The notes beneath the pieces are model-generated. The model did no database searches and was not told the origin of the DNA. It saw nothing but the letters and a program-made list of their open reading frames with translations. DNA of 12,851 nt from an uncultured Synechococcus sp. (lineage in GTDB: Bacteria > Cyanobacteriota > Cyanobacteriia > PCC-6307 > Cyanobiaceae). A program made the translations under genes and the position numbers. The stretch covers positions 1-12,851 of the forward strand of contig CAJWZN010000029.1 of the NCBI GenBank assembly GCA_913050105.1, in the 5' to 3' direction. Shown piece after piece: positions 6,984 through 12,851 of this stretch. How positions within the stretch are numbered: the first letter of the stretch is position 1; the number at the start of each line of letters is the position of its first letter.

Positions 6984-7484
6984 ATGGCCAAAGGAGGAGC
7001 GAAAAAGGCCGCCGCCGCCGCGGCACGAGCCGCCGCGAATCGGATGCTGGCTGACAACCGCCAGGCCCGATTTCAATACGAGATTCTCGAAACCCTCGAA
7101 ACGGGTATCGAACTGGTGGGCACGGAAGTGAAGTCCATCCGCCACGGCAAAGCCAACCTGCGGGATGGGTTCTGCCTGATCCGAAACGGTGAACTGCAAC
7201 TTCACAACGTGCACATCTCCCCGCACACCCATGCCGGGAGCTACTTCAATCACGACCCGCTGCGCACCCGCCGTCTGCTGGCTCACCGTCGCGAAATCGA
7301 CAAACTGCGCGGCCAGCTGGACCAGAAGGGCCTGGCGCTGATTCCCCTCAACATCCACCTGAAGGGGTCCTGGATCAAGATCACCATCGGTGTGGGCAAG
7401 GGCCGCAAACTGCACGACAAGCGGGCTGCCGAAAAGGAAAAGCAGTCGAAACGGGAGGTCAAAGCAGCGATCGCTCGCTTCTGA
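6984..7484 (+). CDS. smpB: SsrA-binding protein SmpB
   Basis: SmpB binds the tRNA-like domain of tmRNA and brings it to stalled ribosomes, where trans-translation tags the nascent peptide and frees the ribosome. The protein has 166 residues. The conserved beta-barrel core runs from NRQARFQYEILETLETGIEL (about 25-44) through GTEVKSIRHGKANLRDGFC (46-64), HNVHISPHTHAGSYFNHDP (74-92) and RRLLAHRREIDKL (96-108). LIPLNIHLKGSWIKITIGVGKGRKLHDKR (120-148) then leads into the basic C-terminal tail (EKEKQSKREVKAAIARF), which becomes helical in the mRNA channel. The N-terminus is a lysine/alanine-rich stretch (GGAKKAAAAAARAAAN) encoded by GCC repeats. No clear Shine-Dalgarno precedes the ATG. The stop is immediately next to the stop of the converging gene, and a GCGATCGC octamer lies at 7467-7474. 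Confidence 0.97.
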   Translation: MAKGGAKKAAAAAARAAANRMLADNRQARFQYEILETLETGIELVGTEVKSIRHGKANLRDGFCLIRNGELQLHNVHISPHTHAGSYFNHDPLRTRRLLAHRREIDKLRGQLDQKGLALIPLNIHLKGSWIKITIGVGKGRKLHDKRAAEKEKQSKREVKAAIARF

Positions 7485-8441
7485 TCACACGTCGCTCTGC
7501 GGTGTCGAATCCGCGCGACAGGACAGCGTGATCTGAGCAGATGCGACACCGTCATTGGTGATCAGAAGCTGCAACGGCGAGCCGACACCGGATTCGAGGC
7601 TGATCACCCGCAGCGGGCCGCGCTTCTCAAGCAGGGTTCCGTCCGGGCGAAACAACGTCATCTGCATCAACGGAGTGCCATTGACGCCAAGCACCAATTT
7701 GTGGTCCTGAGGTACGGAAAGAGCCAGCAATTGCGCACCTTTGGCAGGGATCAGCAAGGAACGATTCACCACCTCACCGGGTCGCGCCTCAACGGTTGCG
7801 ACCCGGAGGTCATCGAGGGTGCGCATGGCAGCGGCGATCCAAAGCTGACGGAACGGTTCGGCAGGAGCTGCGCCCTGAGGCTCTCCCGGTAATAAATCCC
7901 GGGCTGCTGCGCCCACCAACCGTTCGAGCACCAAGGGGTGAATGCCCTGATCTGTCAGACGCCGAGAAGATCCCCGCCAATCACCATCACCCAACGAACC
8001 GAGGCGTGCCCGCAAGGACGGAGGCAGCCGCTCCACGCGTGACAGCCAGTCCTGAGCCAGGTCATCCCAGATCTGACGCAAGGCCCCATCCTCAGGCGCA
8101 TCGGACGGGAGCCTCCCCAGGCGATCGGGATGCCGTTGCAACAGGGAGCTGTCCACCAGCTTGAGAAACCATGAGCGATCCACCTGCAACGCACGCAATC
8201 GACTCAACAGCTGCTGACGCTGCTGATTGCTGCTGGGTTGGGGGGCACTGGCACGCTCAGATCGCTCCTGAGGCGAAGCTGGAGGACTCTGTTCACTCCC
8301 GTCGCGTGACAGCAGCAGCCAGCCGAGCACAGTGCCAAGAACCGCCGAGAGCGCCAGGGCCAGCACCACGGGAGCGAGACCTCCTTCAGCGCCCTGTTCA
8401 CGCTGCTCAGCCCGTGTCAGCTGGCGCTGCTCAGCCGGCAT
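7485..8441 (-). CDS. Single-pass membrane protein of unknown function
   Basis: I do not recognise this 318-residue protein. It has a short charged N-terminus (MPAEQRQLTRAEQREQ), one transmembrane segment at about 22-44 (LAPVVLALALSAVLGTVLG and onward), a disordered linker rich in S, P, Q, E and A (46-75), and a helical middle (76-215) with repeated LRxR/L patterns and WFLKLVD, DRLGRLP and IWDDLAQDW segments. The C-terminal 220-310 looks beta-rich (RSLLIPAKGAQLLALSV, VLGVNGTPLMQMTLFRPDG, SPLQLLITNDGVASAQITLSC) and resembles a jelly-roll or prepeptidase-type beta-sandwich in rhythm only. Topology suggests a cytoplasmic N-terminus and a large periplasmic or lumenal domain. The GGGGGG run upstream of the ATG at 8439-8441 may act as ribosome-binding site. 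It converges on smpB with no gap and diverges from egtB. Codon use looks like that of its neighbours, so recent transfer is not suggested. Confidence 0.85.
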   Translation of the reverse strand: MPAEQRQLTRAEQREQGAEGGLAPVVLALALSAVLGTVLGWLLLSRDGSEQSPPASPQERSERASAPQPSSNQQRQQLLSRLRALQVDRSWFLKLVDSSLLQRHPDRLGRLPSDAPEDGALRQIWDDLAQDWLSRVERLPPSLRARLGSLGDGDWRGSSRRLTDQGIHPLVLERLVGAAARDLLPGEPQGAAPAEPFRQLWIAAAMRTLDDLRVATVEARPGEVVNRSLLIPAKGAQLLALSVPQDHKLVLGVNGTPLMQMTLFRPDGTLLEKRGPLRVISLESGVGSPLQLLITNDGVASAQITLSCRADSTPQSDV

Positions 8442-8588
8442 TCATCCCCCCTGCTCATTGAGCTCTTCGTTGGCTATTCAAGACACCGTCGTCCACTCCC
8501 GCCAGACGATCCACTCCCATTGGACCAACAGATCCACAAACCCACATGGACCTTTAACGTCCGCGCAACAACAGCTTGTTGGGACGTT
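8442..8588. promoter_or_regulatory. Divergent upstream region of the egt cluster and the membrane-protein gene
   Basis: This 147-bp stretch (78 bp if egtB starts at TTG 8520) separates the two divergent genes and must carry their promoters. I find no strong -35/-10 pair, operator palindrome or riboswitch. The role is inferred from position only. Confidence 0.35.
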
Positions 8589-9737
8589 GTGCTGCTGACG
8601 AAGCTGCAAGAGGTGCGCCATCACAGTGAGGCGCTGATCCATCCGTTGGAGCCCGAAGATCTGAGCCTGCAGGGCATGGCAGACGCCAGCCCGCCGAAAT
8701 GGCACCTCGCCCACACCACCTGGTTCTTCGAAACCTTTCTGCTGCAACCCCACCTGGAAGGCCACGAGGCCTGCGATCCACGCTGGAGTTATCAGTTCAA
8801 CTCGTATTACGACGCTGTAGGTGACCGGCATCCCCGGCCCGAACGCGGCCTGCTGAGCCGGCCGGGGATTGCAGCCATCCTCGACTGGCGCCACCGCGTT
8901 GACGAGGGCCTGAACCGCTTGCTGGAACGTCCCTCTCACCAGCTGATCCAACTGGCGGAGCTGGGCCTTCAGCATGAGCAGCAACACCAGGAACTGTTGC
9001 TGATGGATCTCCTCGACGGGTTCAGCAGGCAACCCCTCGAACCCTGCTACGACAGCAACGCTGATTGCACCATGACGGTTGAAGACCGCCGATGGCTCAG
9101 CTGCAATGAGGGGCTGGTGGAGATCGGGCACCAGGGCGAGGGCTTCCACTTCGACAACGAATCGCCGCGCCACCGGGTGTGGCTGGATCGCTTTGAACTG
9201 CAAAGTGATCTGGTCACCAACGGCGACTACGAACAATTCATTGCCGATGGGGGTTACCGACGTCCGGAACTTTGGATGAGCGAAGGCTGGAGCTGTTGTC
9301 AGCGGAACGGATGGCAAGCGCCACGCCACTGGCGCGGAGTTGGAGAGGAATTCACCCTGGCGGGGCGACGTCCCAGAGACTTACGCAGTCCGGTGCGCCA
9401 CGTGAGTTGGTTCGAAGCCGATGCCTTTGCCCGCTGGAGCGACGCACGCCTGCCGACCGAAGCGGAATGGGAACAGGCCCGAAGAATCCACCATGAGGCC
9501 CTGCGAAATGCCCACGGTGCCCTGTGGCAGTGGACCTCCTCCCCCTATCGGCCCTATCCGGGTTTCTCACCTGCCCCCGGCGCCATTGGCGAATACAACG
9601 GCAAATTCATGAGCTCACAATTCGTGCTTCGGGGGAGCTGTTGGCTGACACCGGCAGGCCATGAACGGGACACCTACCGAAACTTCTTTCCCCCGGCGAG
9701 CCGCTGGATGGGAAGCGGCATCCGACTGGCCCGATGA
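8589..9737 (+). CDS. egtB: Ergothioneine biosynthesis sulfoxide synthase EgtB
   Basis: EgtB is a non-haem iron enzyme that joins hercynine (N,N,N-trimethylhistidine) to a thiol substrate (gamma-glutamylcysteine or cysteine, depending on subtype) with O2 to give a sulfoxide. From GTG 8589 it has 382 residues: an N-terminal DinB-like helical domain (about 1-150) and a C-terminal FGE-sulfatase domain (about 170-382). The three iron-binding histidines are visible: His42 in KWHLAHTTWFFETF, and His129 and His133 in LQHEQQHQELL. FNSYYDAVG (Tyr73-Tyr74) may be the active-site tyrosine pair described for the Chloracidobacterium-type enzyme. FGE signatures include LPTEAEWEQA, GALWQWTSSPY, FVLRGSCWLTP and the C-terminal YRNFFPPASRWMGSGIRLAR. 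The start is uncertain: TTG 8520 would add 23 residues of unnatural composition, and neither start has a Shine-Dalgarno. The TGA overlaps the egtD ATG as ATGA. No egtA, egtC or egtE is nearby. Confidence 0.94.
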   Translation: MLLTKLQEVRHHSEALIHPLEPEDLSLQGMADASPPKWHLAHTTWFFETFLLQPHLEGHEACDPRWSYQFNSYYDAVGDRHPRPERGLLSRPGIAAILDWRHRVDEGLNRLLERPSHQLIQLAELGLQHEQQHQELLLMDLLDGFSRQPLEPCYDSNADCTMTVEDRRWLSCNEGLVEIGHQGEGFHFDNESPRHRVWLDRFELQSDLVTNGDYEQFIADGGYRRPELWMSEGWSCCQRNGWQAPRHWRGVGEEFTLAGRRPRDLRSPVRHVSWFEADAFARWSDARLPTEAEWEQARRIHHEALRNAHGALWQWTSSPYRPYPGFSPAPGAIGEYNGKFMSSQFVLRGSCWLTPAGHERDTYRNFFPPASRWMGSGIRLAR

Positions 9738-10687
9738 ACGTCGAGTTAATTGACCTTCATCCAGCCACAGCCGACCTGGAGCAGGTGGTGCGGGAAGGGC
9801 TGACCGCCATGCCACGACAGCTGCCAGCCTGGCTCCTTTATGACAGCGAAGGTTCACGGCTCTTCGCTTCCATCTGCGAGCAACCGGAATACAGCCTGAC
9901 GCGAACCGAAATCGCTCTGCTGAATCACCAGGCAGATGCCATTTCTGCCGCCTTGGGACCAGGGGTCATGGTGGAGTTCGGTATCGGCAACGCGCACAAG
10001 GTTTCGCCGTTGCTGAAAGCTCTCAAAAGCGATTTATTCGTGGGGCTCGACATCAGCCGCACTGCGTTGCGCGATGCCCTCGAAGGTCTTGGCCGGGAGC
10101 ATCCGCAGACCACGATGTTGGGCATCTGCTGCGACCACAGCCAATTGGCGGATCTCCCGCCTCATCCGCTGCTGGACGGCCGACGCCGCATCGGCTTTTT
10201 TCCCGGAAGTTCGCTTGGAAACTTCAGCTGGGACAACGCTGTGGCATTGCTGCAACGCTTCAGACGACTGCTCAACAATGGGCCCCTGCTGTTGGGACTG
10301 GATCAACCGCGGAGCCCTGCACTGCTAGAGGCCGCCTACGACGATGCCGCGGGTGTTTCCGCTGCCTTCGCACAAAATCTGCTGACGAGGCTGAACCGCG
10401 AACTGCAGGGTGACATTGACGTGGACCGCTTCCATTACCGCGCCCGCTGGCAAAGCTCCCAAAGCCGTATCGAGATGGCTCTCGTGAGTGACTCCCCTCA
10501 GACCATCACCCTGGCTGGGCAGCTCTGGCAGTTCGAGCCTGATGAGGCCTGGATCACGGAACACAGCGTGAAATACAGCCCCGCCGCAGCTGAAGAGCTG
10601 GCGAAGCAGGCCGGCTGGAGGATTCAACAGCGCTGGCACGATGACAATGACCAGGTCTCTCTCCATCTGCTTCTGCCGGCAGACTGA
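9734..10687 (+). CDS. egtD: L-histidine N-alpha-methyltransferase EgtD
   Basis: EgtD makes hercynine by transferring three methyl groups from SAM to histidine, the first committed step to ergothioneine. The 317-residue protein has the full family layout: WLLYDSEGSRLFASI (33-47), PEYSLTRTE (51-59, Tyr53 matching the histidine-binding tyrosine near position 56 of the mycobacterial enzyme), the SAM-binding EFGIGNAHK (81-89) and VGLDIS (103-108), GFFPGSSLGNF (154-164, Asn163 as the expected imidazole-binding asparagine), LLLGLDQPR (185-193), and WITEHSVKYS (273-282, Glu276 and Ser278 as carboxylate and amine contacts). The residue after the PEY tyrosine is Ser instead of the frequent second Tyr. 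The ATG at 9734-9736 overlaps the egtB stop, so translation is probably coupled. The product of this gene is the substrate of EgtB, so the gene pair encodes the two central steps. Confidence 0.96.
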   Translation: MNVELIDLHPATADLEQVVREGLTAMPRQLPAWLLYDSEGSRLFASICEQPEYSLTRTEIALLNHQADAISAALGPGVMVEFGIGNAHKVSPLLKALKSDLFVGLDISRTALRDALEGLGREHPQTTMLGICCDHSQLADLPPHPLLDGRRRIGFFPGSSLGNFSWDNAVALLQRFRRLLNNGPLLLGLDQPRSPALLEAAYDDAAGVSAAFAQNLLTRLNRELQGDIDVDRFHYRARWQSSQSRIEMALVSDSPQTITLAGQLWQFEPDEAWITEHSVKYSPAAAEELAKQAGWRIQQRWHDDNDQVSLHLLLPAD

Positions 10688-10713
10688 ATCTTGACCACCC
10701 CTGAATCGGGATC

Positions 10714-11184
10714 ATGACCTGGCTGGACCAGCTGGAACAGGAACTGGACCAAAGGCTGTCCTCGTTTCTTCGCAGTAATCCCGTGCAGGTGAGGTTGTTC
10801 GAAGAACAACATCAACGCGACCGTGTGCTCGCTCTGCAACGTCAACGGCAACAACTGACCGAGGAAGCCAGCGAACAACGGCGCCAGCTTCTGGCTTTGG
10901 CTGAGAACATCAAAGCCTGGACTGACAGAAGCGACAGAGCAAAAGCAGCAGGCGCATCAGACCTGGCAAGAAGGGCCGAGCTGCATCGTGCCGAACTGAT
11001 GAATCAGGGGCATGAACTGTGGCGTGATCTGGCCTCCCTGGGGCGGCGCTTCGACGAAGTGGACGCGCAGCTCTTGGAGCTCAAACAACAACGCAGCAAC
11101 GGCAGCAACCTGGATCAGGACTGGGCACTGTTTGAAGCGGAGCAAGAACTCGAGGAACTGCGCCATCAGGCTGGACTGAGCTGA
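10714..11184 (+). CDS. Coiled-coil protein, probable cyanobacterial 'hercynine metabolism protein'
   Basis: The 156-residue soluble protein is almost entirely helical and very rich in Q, E, R and L (35-85 and 95-150), predicting a long coiled coil with a mid-protein turn near RAKAAGASDLARRAELH (75-91). There are no cysteines, no membrane segment, no signal peptide and no catalytic motif that I can see. The start MTWLDQLEQELDQRLSSF and the position 26 bp after egtD match my memory of a family found beside egtB/egtD in cyanobacteria and labelled 'hercynine metabolism protein'; that label rests on gene neighbourhood, not on biochemistry. I therefore infer co-transcription with egtBD and an accessory role, for example a scaffold. 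No direct function is known to me. The ATG at 10714 is the only good start. The stop lies 2 bp from the stop of the converging small gene. Confidence 0.87.
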   Translation: MTWLDQLEQELDQRLSSFLRSNPVQVRLFEEQHQRDRVLALQRQRQQLTEEASEQRRQLLALAENIKAWTDRSDRAKAAGASDLARRAELHRAELMNQGHELWRDLASLGRRFDEVDAQLLELKQQRSNGSNLDQDWALFEAEQELEELRHQAGLS

Positions 11185-11186
11185 AC

Positions 11187-11450
11187 TCAGGCCTTCGGAG
11201 CGGGGGGCTCAAGGCTGACACCCTCGGGCGGAGGAGTGGGGTCCGGATCAGCGATCAGCATGTGCTGGAGCACAATCTCGGGGCGCTCACTGTCGCGCCA
11301 GCGAATTCGATAGGCCGGCATCTTGGTGCCTCGGCTGGTGGTCTGCTCCACAGGCTCCATCACCCATCCCCTGCGGGAACGGCCCTGGGGATTGCGCTTG
11401 ACCACAGCATCAGCGTGCTTGAAGCGGAACCCGACGCGTTCACCACTCAT
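11187..11450 (-). CDS. Short hypothetical protein (87 aa) downstream of lysS
   Basis: I do not recognise this protein with certainty. The N-terminal ~65 residues are basic and look like a compact beta-barrel: GERVGFRFKHADAVVKR, then GRSRRGWVMEPVEQ, then MPAYRIRWRDSERPEIVLQHMLI. The alternating pattern, glycine and aromatic positions suggest an SH3-like or KOW-like small domain, possibly binding nucleic acid or protein; this is inference. The C-terminal 20 residues are proline-rich and acidic (DPDPTPPPEGVSLEPPAPKA), probably disordered. There is no membrane segment or signal peptide. The gap to the upstream lysS stop is 27 bp on the same strand, so it is probably the last gene of the lysS transcript. 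It converges with the coiled-coil gene at a 2-bp gap. The clear folded-then-disordered design argues that it is real. Confidence 0.78.
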   Translation of the reverse strand: MSGERVGFRFKHADAVVKRNPQGRSRRGWVMEPVEQTTSRGTKMPAYRIRWRDSERPEIVLQHMLIADPDPTPPPEGVSLEPPAPKA

Positions 11451-11477
11451 GGGGATTGGACTGTGCCACTGTCACCA

Positions 11478-12851
11478 TTATTCCACTGCGAGGGAATCCG
11501 ACCCACGGGACTCCGGCCGAAGCAGCGGAAAGGCGATCACATCCCGGATCGAAGGACTGTCGGTCAGCAGCATGACCAACCGATCAATGCCGATCCCAAG
11601 GCCGCCGGTGGGCGGCATACCCAACTCAAGAGCATTGACAAAATCCTCATCAAGCCCCTGAGCCTCCAGGTCACCAGCCGCCTTGCGAGCCTGCTGCGCC
11701 TCGAGCCGTTGACGTTGATCCACCGGATCGGTGAGCTCACTGAAGGCATTGCCATGCTCACGACCCACGATGAACAGTTCAAAGCGTTCCACCAGACCGG
11801 GCTTGCTGCGATGGGGCCGCGCCAGGGGTGAAATCTCCACCGGATAGTCGGTCACAAAGGTGGGTTGGATCAGGGTGGATTCCACCGCTTGCTCAAAGGC
11901 TTCATTCAGAAGGCGCCCGACGGAATCTGCCAGTGCAGGAGCATGCAGACCCTTGGCTTCCATCGCTGCGACGGCCTCCTCACGGCTGGCAAAACGGGTG
12001 AAGTCCAACCCGGTCGCATCTTCAACAAGCTCATGCATGGTGGCCCGCCGCCAGGGCGGACTGAGATCGATCTCCGTGCCCTGATAAGTGATCCGGGTGC
12101 TGCCACAAACCTCCTGGCAGACGGAACTCAACATCTGCTCGGTGAGCTCCATCATCCCGATGTAATCGGTGTAAGCCTGATAGATCTCAACCGAGGTGAA
12201 CTCAGGGTTGTGGCGGGTGCTGACTCCCTCATTGCGGAAAATCCGTCCGAGCTCATAAACGCGCTCAAACCCACCCACCACAAGACGCTTCAGGTGCAAT
12301 TCAGTGGCAATGCGCAGCGTGAGCGGCAGGTCCAGTGCGTTGTGGTGTGTTTCAAACGGTCTGGCATCAGCACCTCCAGGTTGACTCTGCAGAACCGGGG
12401 TTTCGATCTCGAGGAAGTCACGGTCGTCCAACCAGCGACGGATACCACTCACCAGCCGGGCCCGACGCCGGAAGGTGTCCCTGGTGTCGGGTGAGACAAC
12501 CAGATCGAGATAGCGCTGTCGGTAACGCTTCTCCACGTCGGCAAGACCATGCCATTTGTCCGGCAATGGCTGCAGGCTCTTGGTGAGCATGCACCAGTCG
12601 GTCACCTTCACCGACAGTTCACCGCGGTCTGTACGGCGCAGGGTCCCCCGGACGCCCAACCAGTCTCCGCTGTCCACCAAGGACGTGATCTGTTTGAACC
12701 AACCCTCCTGTTGAGACTCAAGACCTGCCTTCTCAAGAAACAGCTGGATGGTTCCAGTTTCATCAGCCAGGGTGAAGAAGGCCAGCTTGCCCATCACGCG
12801 TCGCGTCATCACGCGCCCGGCCACAGCCACGCCCACCTGGCGCTCCTCCCC
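11478..12851 (-). CDS. lysS: Lysyl-tRNA synthetase, class II (N-terminus outside window)
   Basis: LysRS charges tRNA-Lys with lysine in the cytosol. The frame is open to the window edge (first visible residues GEERQ), so the gene begins upstream of the window; the GTG at 12836 is internal. About 457 of the usual ~500 residues are present. The OB-fold anticodon-binding domain starts with VAVAGRVMTRRVMGKLAFF and ends near VEKRYRQRYLDL. The class II catalytic domain follows: motif 1 around DFLEIETPVLQSQPGGADARPF, motif 2 GRIFRNEGVSTRHNPEFT (202-219) and motif 3 GGLGIGIDRLVMLLTDS (416-432). The lysine-specific pieces KPGLVERFELFI and NAFSELTDP are also present. The C-terminus (RPESRGSDSLAVE) is short, without an extra domain. 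The stop is TAA (11480-11478), followed 27 bp later by the small hypothetical gene. No break or missing motif is seen. Confidence 0.97.
   Translation of the reverse strand, partial: GEERQVGVAVAGRVMTRRVMGKLAFFTLADETGTIQLFLEKAGLESQQEGWFKQITSLVDSGDWLGVRGTLRRTDRGELSVKVTDWCMLTKSLQPLPDKWHGLADVEKRYRQRYLDLVVSPDTRDTFRRRARLVSGIRRWLDDRDFLEIETPVLQSQPGGADARPFETHHNALDLPLTLRIATELHLKRLVVGGFERVYELGRIFRNEGVSTRHNPEFTSVEIYQAYTDYIGMMELTEQMLSSVCQEVCGSTRITYQGTEIDLSPPWRRATMHELVEDATGLDFTRFASREEAVAAMEAKGLHAPALADSVGRLLNEAFEQAVESTLIQPTFVTDYPVEISPLARPHRSKPGLVERFELFIVGREHGNAFSELTDPVDQRQRLEAQQARKAAGDLEAQGLDEDFVNALELGMPPTGGLGIGIDRLVMLLTDSPSIRDVIAFPLLRPESRGSDSLAVE

Noticed and set aside
6934..7026. Thirty-one-residue N-terminal extension of RuvB
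   Set aside because: Overlaps the smpB start on the opposite strand and is not like RuvB N-termini; the ATG at 6933 fits the family.
6783..7415. 210-codon minus-strand open frame across the ruvB/smpB junction
   Set aside because: Overlaps ruvB in another frame and smpB in antisense; both real genes are unambiguous.
8478..9329. 283-codon minus-strand open frame
   Set aside because: Antisense to the conserved EgtB domains; no family features and no plausible start signal.
1..12851. Mobile elements, CRISPR arrays, tRNA/rRNA genes, phage or defence modules
   Set aside because: I looked for transposases, terminal repeats, spaced direct repeats and cloverleaf-like segments in the gaps and found none; gaps are too short for most of these.

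Overview
The window looks like a chromosomal segment from a marine picocyanobacterium of the Synechococcus/Cyanobium type. The evidence is a GC-rich base composition, very tight gene packing, and protein sequences (transketolase, short-form ThiC, RuvB, SmpB, LysRS, the EgtB/EgtD pair) that read like members of that group. Genus and species are inferred from family resemblance, not from a search. I see no insertion sequences, phage genes, CRISPR arrays, tRNAs or rRNAs. It reads as ordinary core genome with a small specialised-metabolism cluster.

Left part (1-3050): the 3' two thirds of a transketolase gene (+) meets thiC (-) tail to tail. Each gene has its own intrinsic terminator in the 119-bp gap. 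thiC is preceded by a clear thiamine pyrophosphate (TPP) riboswitch. Its 3' end can form a perfect 8-bp alternative pairing that would disrupt the aptamer, and that pairing in turn competes with a short GC hairpin. Transketolase uses thiamine diphosphate and ThiC makes its pyrimidine half, so the two neighbours are linked metabolically.

Middle part (3088-7484): a minus-strand run of ruvB, a secreted or periplasmic TPR protein, an M20-family amidohydrolase, a 72-aa two-helix membrane protein and a HEAT-repeat protein. Three successive junctions are 4-bp ATGA start/stop overlaps, so this is probably one translationally coupled operon. smpB is divergent from ruvB.

Right part (7485-12851): an unrecognised single-pass membrane protein (-) ends exactly where smpB ends. 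Divergent from it runs an ergothioneine cluster, egtB-egtD plus a coiled-coil protein that probably belongs to the cyanobacterial 'hercynine metabolism protein' family. A short unrecognised protein and lysS (both -, lysS cut by the window edge) close the window.

The most interesting items are the compact three-gene ergothioneine locus with its unexplained coiled-coil partner, the riboswitch expression platform, the ambiguous (possibly frameshifted) start of egtB, and the coupled ruvB operon that carries unrelated-looking passengers.
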